The position numbers and the translations under genes are program-made. A stretch of DNA of 9,205 nucleotides from assembly GCA_016649785.1 (NCBI GenBank), contig JAENXB010000112.1:1-9205 (forward strand), read 5' to 3'. The DNA is from Flavobacteriaceae bacterium (GTDB taxonomy: Bacteria; Bacteroidota; Bacteroidia; Flavobacteriales; Flavobacteriaceae). The notes below the pieces were generated by a model. The model was not told where the DNA came from. It ran no database searches and worked only from the letters and a program-made list of their open reading frames with translations. Positions 1 through 6,683 of this stretch are shown piece after piece; the first letter of the stretch is position 1; each line of letters starts with the position of its first letter.

Positions 1-1383
1 AATGACATCACCATCAGCAACAACGATCATTTTAGTGGGTTCGCTGAGATCAATGAGTGTATCAATCTCAAAAGGTTTAACCCTATTCTTATATGCCGAT
101 TTAAACCGACCTTCAAATAATACTGCCAAAGCTTGTTCTCCGGCGGTATAGGTCGATAAATTTGGTTTGGTGTTTAGAATATTCAAACTTATTTCTACAG
201 GCGCGCCTTCAATTTTGGTTTGAGGCGAACTGGAGAGTAAAATAGTTTTTTTAATATTGTTTCTTAAAGTATCGATGTGGTTGGCCCATTCGAATTTTAC
301 GGCTTCAATATTATTGATAATGGGATGCGTTTTTGGGGAAGTGGTTAAAGGACTGTAAAACCATGGATAAGGTGTGAATTGGGTGTCATTTCCACTTCCG
401 CTTGCCAGTACAATTGGTGCTGAATAAATATCATTTATCAATACAGGATTGACCCGCAGGCCATAGGAGAAAAACAGGTCGTTTAAGTTTAAATCCCGTG
501 GGAATGCCAAAGCTTTTCCCGTTTTATTAAAAAGACTATCGGTTTCGATCGCTACCTTTTCAACCAGCCAAATCACTTTTCCGCCTTGCATGAGATATTG
601 ATCCAGCACATATTTTTCCTTTTCGGAATAAGCTTCAACAGGTTTAGCCTCAATAATCAAATCGAAATCATTTAGGTCTCTCAAAGTTTTTTCGGGATTC
701 ACAGCTATGGAATCCAGGGTAAAAGGCGCCACAAAATAGTATTTCCGGATGTTCTGGATAAAATTGGCAATATTGGCATCCGGGAGTTCCCCGTTTCCCC
801 TCATGATCGCGATCTTTTTCTCCTTTGTTCTCACAAGTTGGCTCAGTCCATCAGCAAAGGCGTATTCCAATTGCTGTACAGAATTGTTTACCCGTTCTTC
901 ATTTGTTGCTCCCAACTTATTTTTAAGCAAAGGAATTCTGACGGTTTTATTGTTGAAACTGGCAATTGCCCAGGGGAAAATCAGGGTTTCACTGGCCTTT
1001 CCATTTTCCAACACGCTCAATCTGGCAGGGGTCATTCCCAGTTCATAAAATTCCTGTGCTATGGCATTGGCATCGTCGCCTTCAGCTAAAGGATCTGTAA
1101 AATCAAAGCGGATATTGGGATTATAGGCTTCAAATTCTTCCAACAATTGCCTGGTTTCATTTTGAAGTTTCCTGAATTCCGGCGGAAAATTTCCCTTTAA
1201 AAATACATCTATCACTATGGGTGAGCTCACTTCGTCCATAATAGCCTTGGCAGCGGGAGAAAGTGTGAAGCGGTGGTCCTGGGTTAAATCAAACCTTTGA
1301 TGAAATATTGAGGCAAGCAGGTTGACCAGGATCAGCCCGACTATCAAAATTAAAAGATATTTGTATTTAACCAACTTTTTCAA
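1..1383 (-). CDS. gldG: GldG, gliding-associated ABC transporter auxiliary protein (3' end cut by window edge)
   Basis: The reading frame is open for 461 codons and runs off the left edge; the family is usually about 550-570 residues, so roughly the last 100 are missing. The product begins MKKLVKYKYLLILIVGLI: a short basic stretch, one membrane segment at about residues 8-26, then a long extracytoplasmic region. The FDLTQDHRFTLS stretch (31-42) right after the membrane segment is typical of GldG and the related ABC_transp_aux proteins. In Flavobacterium johnsoniae GldG works with GldF and the ATPase GldA as an ABC transporter needed for gliding. The start is a TTG at 1383-1381: the frame is closed upstream by the gldF stop codon and the next in-frame ATG (codon 49) lies past the membrane anchor. 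It follows gldF by three bases, in the same frame, so the two are surely co-transcribed. No ATPase gene is in this window. Confidence 0.93.
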   Translation of the reverse strand, partial: MKKLVKYKYLLILIVGLILVNLLASIFHQRFDLTQDHRFTLSPAAKAIMDEVSSPIVIDVFLKGNFPPEFRKLQNETRQLLEEFEAYNPNIRFDFTDPLAEGDDANAIAQEFYELGMTPARLSVLENGKASETLIFPWAIASFNNKTVRIPLLKNKLGATNEERVNNSVQQLEYAFADGLSQLVRTKEKKIAIMRGNGELPDANIANFIQNIRKYYFVAPFTLDSIAVNPEKTLRDLNDFDLIIEAKPVEAYSEKEKYVLDQYLMQGGKVIWLVEKVAIETDSLFNKTGKALAFPRDLNLNDLFFSYGLRVNPVLINDIYSAPIVLASGSGNDTQFTPYPWFYSPLTTSPKTHPIINNIEAVKFEWANHIDTLRNNIKKTILLSSSPQTKIEGAPVEISLNILNTKPNLSTYTAGEQALAVLFEGRFKSAYKNRVKPFEIDTLIDLSEPTKMIVVADGDVI

Positions 1384-1386
1384 ATC

Positions 1387-2124
1387 TTAGGTTTTATTTT
1401 TATTAGACGCGATCTTGAAATAGGTTAAAGTCAGAAATAAAATCACCAGGCTCAAAAAATAAATCAGGTTTCTGGTATCCACAACTCCCCGGCTCATACT
1501 TTTATAGTGATAACTGATGCCCAAAGCTTCCATCCCATAGGCAGAATCTTTAAATAATGCATAACCGGCAAGCCCTTCAAAGGCAAAAAAACCTATAAAA
1601 CATAAAAAAACCGCGATTATAAATGCAGTAATCTGACTTTGTGAAAGCGAGGAAGCAAACAACCCGATGGCAGTATAACAGGAGGCGAGCAGTAAAAGCC
1701 CGAAATAGGAACCCAAAGTAGCCCCAACATCAAAATTCCCGACAGGATCGCCTAATTGATAAATTGTAAACACATATAAAACCGAAGGTAACAAGGTGAT
1801 GATCACCAATAAAAATGCCCCAAGAAATTTACCCCAGACCAGGTTCCACAAACCAATTGGTTTGGTAAGCAACAACTCCATGGTGCCTTGTTTTTTCTCT
1901 TCGGAAAAACTCTTCATGGTAATTGCCGGGATGAGAAAGATGAAGATCCAGGGGGCGAGATTAAAAAACGGACTTAAATCGGCAAAACCGTTATCTAAAA
2001 TATTATAAGTTCCGCTAAATACAAAAAGGAAAAGTCCACATACAGTTAAAAATACGCCTATCACCAAATATCCCACCGGGGAGGAGAAAAAGGACTGAAT
2101 TTCTTTTTTTAATATTGCTGTCAA
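1387..2124 (-). CDS. gldF: GldF, gliding-associated ABC transporter permease
   Basis: A 245-residue ABC-2-type permease, normal length for GldF. I count six likely membrane segments, at about 17-36, 56-73, 100-121, 135-157, 166-185 and 220-237. Between the second and third lies the cytoplasmic coupling region typical of this permease class (SFSEEKKQGTMELLLTKPI, 72-90), which contacts the ATPase. The N-terminus (KKEIQSFFSSPVGYLVI) is characteristic of GldF. The start is TTG at 2124-2122; the frame is closed by a stop at 2145-2143 with no ATG between, and this position matches the family N-terminus. With GldG and GldA it forms an inner-membrane ABC transporter linked to gliding in F. johnsoniae; the substrate is not established. 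It lies 84 bases after the monooxygenase-like gene and directly before gldG. Confidence 0.95.
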   Translation of the reverse strand: MTAILKKEIQSFFSSPVGYLVIGVFLTVCGLFLFVFSGTYNILDNGFADLSPFFNLAPWIFIFLIPAITMKSFSEEKKQGTMELLLTKPIGLWNLVWGKFLGAFLLVIITLLPSVLYVFTIYQLGDPVGNFDVGATLGSYFGLLLLASCYTAIGLFASSLSQSQITAFIIAVFLCFIGFFAFEGLAGYALFKDSAYGMEALGISYHYKSMSRGVVDTRNLIYFLSLVILFLTLTYFKIASNKNKT

Positions 2125-2150
2125 CTTATAATTATTTAAAATTTAAAATT

Positions 2151-2187
2151 CAAAGTTAAAAGTTCCACCCTGGGAATCGGGGCCAAA
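2151..2187 (-). promoter_or_regulatory. Weak candidate promoter for gldFG
   Basis: On the minus strand, TAACTTTG (2158-2151) matches the Bacteroidetes -7 element TAnnTTTG exactly. A TTTG lies upstream at 2187-2184, but the gap of 25 bases is longer than the usual range of about 17-23. If used, transcription would begin about 20 bases before the gldF start, allowing gldFG expression separate from the upstream pair. The spacer is rich in simple AAAATTT-like sequence, so a chance match is quite possible. Confidence 0.25.
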
Positions 2188-2208
2188 AAACCAATTCGCT
2201 TTTTTTCA

Positions 2209-2505
2209 TTACTCAATACTAACTAATTTATCAACGCTCCAGGCTTCGGGTTTTTGGTTGAAATATATTTTGGTATCTGCCCATACCTCCTTGAAAAGCG
2301 ATGAGTTTAGGTAGTTTTCCAGGGCAGCTTCATCTGTCCAGTAACTGTAGGTGAAAAACTGATTCGTATTATTTTTATCGCGATATAGTTCCAGGAGCAT
2401 ACAACCTTGAAAACCTCTGATCAGGGTTTTGCGTTTTTCAAAATTCTGCAGGAAAGTTTCTATTTTATCGGGGACAAAACCCATTTTAACAATTCGTACT
2501 AACAT
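2209..2505 (-). CDS. Antibiotic biosynthesis monooxygenase-fold (ABM) small protein
   Basis: A 98-residue protein of the dimeric alpha-beta barrel ABM/YgiN-like family, whose usual length is about 95-105. Recognisable features are the opening strand MLVRIVKMGF, the middle GCMLLELYRDKNNTNQFFTYSYW segment in two parts (GCMLLELYRDK and QFFTYSYW), and a C-terminal region with the SSLFKEVWA helix followed by KPEAWSVDKL. Such proteins act as small cofactor-free oxygenases or ligand-binding proteins; the substrate here cannot be read from sequence. I chose the ATG at 2505-2503, one base after the stop codon of the DUF62 gene (TAA-A-ATG), an arrangement that suggests translational coupling. A TTG nine bases upstream (2514), overlapping the DUF62 gene, would add three residues (MNK). 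The pairing with the SAM-hydrolysing family member is suggestive, but no shared pathway is evident. Confidence 0.88.
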   Translation of the reverse strand: MLVRIVKMGFVPDKIETFLQNFEKRKTLIRGFQGCMLLELYRDKNNTNQFFTYSYWTDEAALENYLNSSLFKEVWADTKIYFNQKPEAWSVDKLVSIE

Positions 2506-2506
2506 T

Positions 2507-3337
2507 TTATTCAAAATTTATGGTGATGGTATCCCTTAACTCCAATCCAAAAAGACTGGATGCACTCCCAACAGTATGGGGATTACTTTTATAAATAGCC
2601 AATTCAATAAACCCGGCCGAGTTGAAAATAGCCAGTTTTTTGCCGTCTTCTTCCCGTTTTTCCTTTTCAAGATTAAAATTGATCGCGTCGCTGTAGGTTT
2701 CAAAAACCTCCTGAAAACGCGCCGTACGGGCATTTATAATGAATTTTTTTCCTTTCCCCGCACTATCAAAAAGCTTTCGGGAAATATTGGTGACGATATT
2801 TCCATAATTGTCAATATAGAGTACGTGCCCAATTATTTGATTTTTTTCAGAATTTAAAAATGGCTCTATTTCTTTTAAATACTTGATGTTTTCAATGGAT
2901 TTCCCAATAACTTCAAGGGTTCCTCCCCGCGCAAGGTGACAGGCCACCCGCACAAAAACTTCCAGGACCGGAAAATTGCTTTCCACAATTTTAGGTAAGC
3001 TGATATCTACAATTTTTTCAGGTTTTATTTCTGAAGCAATTAAGGAAAGTATTCCATTATTTGCGCAAATAAAATAATGGCCGTCAAGCAGAATTGCGAG
3101 ATGTTTGTTTTCAGGAGTCAGCTCAGAATCGATCCCAATAATATGAATTGTCCCTTTTGGGAAACTTTTGTAGGCATTTTTGATAATATAAGAAGCTTCC
3201 GTAATATGAAAAGGAGAAATGGAATGCGAAATATCTACAATGCGCACATCTTTCAGTTCTGAATAAATGGATCCTTTAACTGCTCCGACAAAATGATCCT
3301 TTTCTCCAAAATCGGTTGTTAAAGTGATAATAGCCAT
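2507..3337 (-). CDS. SAM hydroxide adenosyltransferase-like protein (DUF62 family)
   Basis: A 276-residue member of the DUF62 / SAM hydroxide adenosyltransferase family, related to fluorinase and chlorinase. Characterised members convert S-adenosylmethionine and water into adenosine and methionine. Visible family marks are TLTTDFG near the N-terminus (D9), DISHSI (35-40), the GID motif with D70, CANNGILS (91-98), and the C-terminal domain with YIDNYGNIVTNI (174-185) and FNSAGFIELAI (238-248), which line the adenosine site. In characterised enzymes the catalytic triad is Asp-Arg-His. D70 is present, but by eye the Arg position reads N77 (K78 next to it) and the expected His position in the FHGRDIF-like stretch reads P123. 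The activity is therefore uncertain, though I believe these changes are common in flavobacterial relatives. Start ATG at 3337; it leads the minus-strand cluster and its stop lies one base before the next ATG. Confidence 0.9.
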   Translation of the reverse strand: MAIITLTTDFGEKDHFVGAVKGSIYSELKDVRIVDISHSISPFHITEASYIIKNAYKSFPKGTIHIIGIDSELTPENKHLAILLDGHYFICANNGILSLIASEIKPEKIVDISLPKIVESNFPVLEVFVRVACHLARGGTLEVIGKSIENIKYLKEIEPFLNSEKNQIIGHVLYIDNYGNIVTNISRKLFDSAGKGKKFIINARTARFQEVFETYSDAINFNLEKEKREEDGKKLAIFNSAGFIELAIYKSNPHTVGSASSLFGLELRDTITINFE

Positions 3338-3400
3338 GTGCGGTTGTTAATGAATTTTTAAGGTTTTGACGCGATATTCTATCTGAATTTGCAATGAAGG

Positions 3401-3435
3401 CGAAGATAAATTTATTTCATCCAAGTTCTGTCAAA
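3401..3435 (-). promoter_or_regulatory. Candidate promoter for the DUF62-ABM-gldFG cluster
   Basis: On the minus strand a TTTG (3435-3432) is followed after 23 bases by TATCTTCG (3408-3401), which matches the Bacteroidetes -7 element TAnnTTTG at all but one position. A transcript would begin about 60 bases before the DUF62 ATG. It is the best minus-strand candidate in the divergent spacer; the pattern is short, so the support is moderate. Confidence 0.38.
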
Positions 3436-3478
3436 TTAACAGAAAAAATCTACAATTACCTTAAAAACAAAACGAGAA

Positions 3479-3512
3479 TTTGTGTGTGGTTAAAGCAAAT
3501 TTGATATCTTTA
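3479..3512 (+). promoter_or_regulatory. Candidate promoter for phoH
   Basis: A TTTG at 3479-3482 is followed after 22 bases by TATCTTTA (3505-3512), one mismatch from TAnnTTTG. Transcription would start near 3517, leaving an untranslated leader of only about 25 bases before the TTG start codon of phoH. The leader (AAATTAAACTTAATCTATCC region) has no Shine-Dalgarno sequence, as expected in this phylum. Confidence 0.45.
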
Positions 3513-3543
3513 AGAAAAGAAATTAAACTTAATCTATCCTCTA

Positions 3544-4497
3544 TTGAACGAACTGATCATTGAACTTGCCGAAATTAGTCCAAGAGAATTTTTTGGACAT
3601 AAAAATGAACACATCGAACTTCTTAAAAAGTATTTTCCCAAGCTCAAAATCGTTGCCCGTGGTAGCCGCATCATGGTATATGGCGATGATGATATGCTCG
3701 GGGAATTTGACAAGCGCTTTGCCATGCTGATGAAGCATTTTGAGAAATTCAACATGCTGGATGAAAATGTGATAGAGGGAGTTCTTAGCGGCAACAAAAA
3801 GGAGGATTATTCCGCAACTGCTTTAAGCGGTGAAATTTTGGTACATGGGGTGGGAGGTAAATTGATAAAAGCCATAACTCCCAACCAGCGGAAAATGGTG
3901 GATATGATAAATAAAAACGATATGGTTTTTGCCATAGGTCCTGCAGGAACCGGGAAAACTTATACCAGCGTTGCCCTGGCCGTAAAAGCCTTGAAAGAAA
4001 AGCAGGTCAAAAGAATTATTTTAACCAGGCCTGCGGTTGAAGCAGGGGAAAATCTGGGGTTTTTACCGGGGGATTTAAAGGAAAAACTAGATCCATATAT
4101 GCAACCTTTGTACGATGCTTTGCGGGATATGATCCCTCATGAAAAGTTGGATTCATATCTGGAAAAAGGGGTTATTCAAATAGCTCCATTAGCTTTCATG
4201 CGGGGAAGAACGCTTGATCACGCGTTTGTAATCCTGGATGAAGGCCAAAACACTACCCATTCACAAATGAAAATGTTTTTGACCCGAATGGGAAAAAGCG
4301 CAAAATTTATGATTACCGGCGATCCCGGCCAAATTGACTTGCCCAGAAGGGTTACTTCCGGATTAAAAGAAGCCTTATTGGTACTTAAAGATGTGAAGGG
4401 AATAGGAGTGGTTACCTTAGACGATAAAGATTTGATTCGCCATCGACTGGTTAACAGTATTATCGCGGCTTATAAAGAAATAGAGCACGCAGAGTAA
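3544..4497 (+). CDS. PhoH family protein (PhoH-like P-loop ATPase)
   Basis: A 317-residue PhoH-like ATPase, full length for the family. The N-terminal part (about 1-105) carries a small KH-like RNA-binding region (KLKIVARGSRIMVYGDD, 33-50). The ATPase core has a Walker A motif GPAGTGKT (132-139), the family motif TRPAVEAGE (161-169), and a Walker B motif VILDEGQN (229-236) with D232 and E233. MITGDPGQID (256-265) and a C-terminal arginine-rich RHRLV complete the core. PhoH proteins are cytoplasmic nucleotide-binding proteins linked to RNA metabolism; some relatives have RNA helicase or nuclease activity, but the exact role of this type is unsettled. The start is TTG at 3544: the frame is closed by a TAA at 3511 and has no ATG before it, and MNELIIELAEISPREFFG fits the family N-terminus. 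It is divergent from the DUF62 gene; 132 bases separate it from purC, with no visible terminator. Confidence 0.95.
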   Translation: MNELIIELAEISPREFFGHKNEHIELLKKYFPKLKIVARGSRIMVYGDDDMLGEFDKRFAMLMKHFEKFNMLDENVIEGVLSGNKKEDYSATALSGEILVHGVGGKLIKAITPNQRKMVDMINKNDMVFAIGPAGTGKTYTSVALAVKALKEKQVKRIILTRPAVEAGENLGFLPGDLKEKLDPYMQPLYDALRDMIPHEKLDSYLEKGVIQIAPLAFMRGRTLDHAFVILDEGQNTTHSQMKMFLTRMGKSAKFMITGDPGQIDLPRRVTSGLKEALLVLKDVKGIGVVTLDDKDLIRHRLVNSIIAAYKEIEHAE

Positions 4498-4629
4498 AAA
4501 ATTAAATCAGAAAAACTTAAATTTGAAAAAATTTTAGGAAATCAGTTTGAACACAACTTAAACTATTTTCTTAAAATGCAAAGTGATATTATACATTACT
4601 AACTTTCAGATTAGAATTTAAAATAGATT

Positions 4630-5586
4630 ATGAAGAATACAATTACAGATACAAATTTTAATTTCCCGGGACAAATATCGGTTTATAAAGGAAAGGTCCG
4701 CGAAGTTTATCACCTTGAAGGGGATCTTTTGGTTATGATAGCGACAGACAGGCTTTCTGCTTTTGATGTGGTGATGCCAAAAGGGATTCCGTATAAAGGA
4801 CAAATTTTAAATCAAATTGCTACCCAAATGATGGAGGCAACCAGTGACATAGTTCCAAATTGGTTGACAGCCACCCCAGATCCCAATGTTGCAGTGGGGA
4901 TAAAATGTGAACCTTTTAAGGTTGAAATGGTTATTCGCGGTTATCTTGCGGGTCACGCTGCCCGTGAATACAAAGCAGGTAAACGTTTGTTGTGTGGAGT
5001 GAAAATGCCGGATGGCATGAAGGAAAACGATAAATTTCCTGAACCTATAATCACTCCGGCTACCAAAGCCGAAATGGGCGATCACGACGAGGATATTTCC
5101 AAAGATAACATCATTAAAAGGGGAATTGTATCTAAAGAAGATTATGAAGTTCTGGAAGATTACACAAAAAAACTCTTTGACTTCGGAACAAAAATTTCCG
5201 CTTCCCGCGGGTTGATCCTGGTGGATACCAAATATGAATTTGGAAAAACCTCCGATGGGAAAATAGTTCTGATTGATGAGATCCACACTCCGGACTCTTC
5301 CCGGTATTTTTATGCCGATGGATACAAGGAGCGTCAGTATAGGGGAGAAGCCCAAAAACAACTTTCCAAGGAATTCGTAAGGCAATGGTTAATAGGGCAG
5401 GGCTTTCAAGGTCTTGACGGACAAAAAGTACCGGAGATGAGCGATGATTACATACAATCGGTTTCGGAAAGATATATTGAGTTGTATGAAAAAATAACCG
5501 GAACCAAATTTGTTAAAGCTGATCTGTCGGATATTGAAAGCAGGATAGAAAAAAATGTATTGAACTATTTAAATTCAGTAAAATAA
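4630..5586 (+). CDS. purC: Phosphoribosylaminoimidazole-succinocarboxamide synthase (SAICAR synthetase)
   Basis: A 318-residue SAICAR synthetase that joins aspartate to CAIR using ATP, a late step of de novo purine synthesis to IMP in the cytoplasm. It is of the longer, yeast ADE1-like type (about 300 residues) rather than the short type of about 240. Motifs are GKVREVY (21-27, ATP-binding loop), ATDRLSAFD (38-46), EMVIRGYLAGHA (99-110), LILVDTKYEFG (195-205, a family signature) and LIDEIHTPDSSRYF (214-227, the second signature, with metal- and substrate-binding acidic residues). All look intact. The start is ATG at 4630. It stands apart from other purine genes here, and no purine riboswitch or good promoter match is visible in the 132-base spacer before it, so co-transcription with phoH remains possible. 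Its stop lies 7 bases from that of the convergent GH16 gene. Confidence 0.98.
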   Translation: MKNTITDTNFNFPGQISVYKGKVREVYHLEGDLLVMIATDRLSAFDVVMPKGIPYKGQILNQIATQMMEATSDIVPNWLTATPDPNVAVGIKCEPFKVEMVIRGYLAGHAAREYKAGKRLLCGVKMPDGMKENDKFPEPIITPATKAEMGDHDEDISKDNIIKRGIVSKEDYEVLEDYTKKLFDFGTKISASRGLILVDTKYEFGKTSDGKIVLIDEIHTPDSSRYFYADGYKERQYRGEAQKQLSKEFVRQWLIGQGFQGLDGQKVPEMSDDYIQSVSERYIELYEKITGTKFVKADLSDIESRIEKNVLNYLNSVK

Positions 5587-5593
5587 ATTCAGT

Positions 5594-6361
5594 TTAATCC
5601 TTCAGCTGATAATACCGAACATAATCCACATAAAAACGGGTCGGAAAAATAGCATCGTCTATTTCTCCGGCCCATTTTCCTCCAAGAGCCAGATTCAGGA
5701 TTAAATAAAAAGGTTTTCTAAATATGTTTTTTCTGCCCTTTTTGTTTGCTTCATCCACATTAAAAGTAAAAAATTCAATATCGTCTATAAAATAGGTGAT
5801 CTGCTTTTTGTCCCATTCTATGGCATAGTTGTAAAATCTGTCCTCAGGATCCGGTAATTTAAAACTTTGAGTTGCACCATTCGTCCCGATATTATCGGTT
5901 TCCGGATAATGAACGGAAATGTTAATTTCTCCGGGAGTTTTACCCACGTGTTCCATAATATCAACTTCACCACAAGCGGGATATCCTTTGGTTAAATGAT
6001 TTCTCCCCAACATCCAAATGGCAGGCCAGGTGCCCTTGCCTTCCGGAAGTTTTGCCCTAACCTCAATTCGACCGTATTTAAAATGTTTTTTGTTCAGGGT
6101 GTTTATCCTGGCAGAAGTATAATCACCCTTTTGATATTGCTCTTTATGCGCTTCAATAATCAGCATTCCATTTTCAATACGGGCATTTTTATTTTCAGAA
6201 GTGTAAAATTGTTGCTCGTTGTTTTTGGCAAAGCCTTTTTCAAAATTCCATATTTCAGTATTTATTTCAGGGCCATCGAATTCTTCAGCCCATTTTAAAT
6301 CATATTTCTGAGGAAATACCGACAGTGAGAGGAAAAAAACAAACAGATTCATTTTATACAT
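5594..6361 (-). CDS. Secreted glycoside hydrolase family 16 protein (beta-1,3-glucanase / laminarinase-like)
   Basis: A 255-residue single-domain GH16 enzyme. An N-terminal signal peptide is visible (K3, then a hydrophobic core at about 4-16), with cleavage likely near residue 18; there is no lipobox cysteine, so it is probably periplasmic or released. The catalytic motif is GEVDIMEHVG (131-140): E132 is the nucleophile, D134 the helper and E137 the acid/base, all present. WPAIWML (112-118) before it, EWDKKQITYFID (182-193) and ILNLALGGKWAG (221-232) after it are typical of laminarinase-like GH16. The likely reaction is endo-cleavage of beta-1,3-glucan such as algal laminarin; substrate assignment within GH16 from sequence alone is not certain. 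The start is ATG at 6361; M4 is an alternative, but the first Met keeps the basic residue of the signal peptide. No SusC/SusD or other carbohydrate genes adjoin it. Confidence 0.94.
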   Translation of the reverse strand: MYKMNLFVFFLSLSVFPQKYDLKWAEEFDGPEINTEIWNFEKGFAKNNEQQFYTSENKNARIENGMLIIEAHKEQYQKGDYTSARINTLNKKHFKYGRIEVRAKLPEGKGTWPAIWMLGRNHLTKGYPACGEVDIMEHVGKTPGEINISVHYPETDNIGTNGATQSFKLPDPEDRFYNYAIEWDKKQITYFIDDIEFFTFNVDEANKKGRKNIFRKPFYLILNLALGGKWAGEIDDAIFPTRFYVDYVRYYQLKD

Positions 6362-6391
6362 AAATGGAGTTTAGAAAAAGTTTATGTCGGC

Positions 6392-6399
6392 CAAAATTA
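6392..6399 (-). promoter_or_regulatory. Possible -7 promoter element for the GH16 gene
   Basis: On the minus strand TAATTTTG (6399-6392) matches TAnnTTTG exactly and would start a transcript about 25 bases before the GH16 ATG. I see no TTG or TTTG at the proper distance upstream, so this is only half a promoter and the call is weak. Confidence 0.28.
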
Positions 6400-6616
6400 T
6401 GCCAGTCAGATGGGTGGATCCTTGTGGCAGATTGTAAATTTATCATTTTGAGTTGGATTCCCGGAAATTGCTTAAAAAGAAACTTTTAATTTAGGAAACA
6501 GGTGAGCAGCCTGGAATGAAGGAATACTTCAGGGTAAAAAAATAAAGGAATGAAGGATCTTGTAAAAATGCCTGAATAGCATGACCCCAGGAATTAGTTC
6601 AGTATATTCAGTAAAA

Positions 6617-6659
6617 AACGGTTTAAAAACTACTCTTTAGCAGGAGCTTTTAAACCGTT
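6617..6659 (-). terminator. Intrinsic terminator of the M42 peptidase gene
   Basis: A perfect 12-base inverted repeat, AACGGTTTAAAA (6617-6628) and TTTTAAACCGTT (6648-6659), encloses a 19-base loop. Read on the minus strand, the second arm runs into an unbroken row of T residues (the 3' part of the stem plus 6616-6613), the usual layout of a rho-independent terminator. It lies about 25 bases after the M42 stop codon. In the plus direction the stem is followed by CTGAAAA rather than T residues, so it works best for the minus strand. Confidence 0.78.
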
Positions 6660-6683
6660 CTGAAAATTTAAATCTGAGATAAT

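Larger units (their letters stand above)
6362..6683. other. Gene-free spacer between GH16 and M42 genes
   Basis: This 322-base stretch holds no convincing gene. It contains a possible -7 element for the GH16 gene at its left end, an 11-base direct repeat GGAATGAAGGA (6513-6523 and 6547-6557, 34 bases apart) of no known meaning, and the M42 gene terminator at its right end. A 41-codon open frame at 6364-6489 (plus) shows no recognisable family. Confidence 0.7.

Noticed and set aside
749..1089. Two overlapping plus-strand open frames opposite gldG
   Set aside because: Both are antisense to the clear GldG coding frame and show no recognisable domain.
4498..4629. A purine riboswitch or a promoter before purC
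   Set aside because: I found no purine aptamer-like conserved segments; TAACTTTC at 4600-4607 resembles a -7 element but has no TTG at the right distance, so neither was listed.
4807..5385. A 192-codon minus-strand open frame opposite purC
   Set aside because: It lies wholly inside the well-supported purC gene, is rich in Phe, Ile and His as antisense frames are, and matches no family I know.
6364..6489. A 41-codon plus-strand open frame after the GH16 promoter region
   Set aside because: No family, signal peptide or promoter is visible; Cys and Trp are spread without pattern, and a frame of this length is expected by chance.
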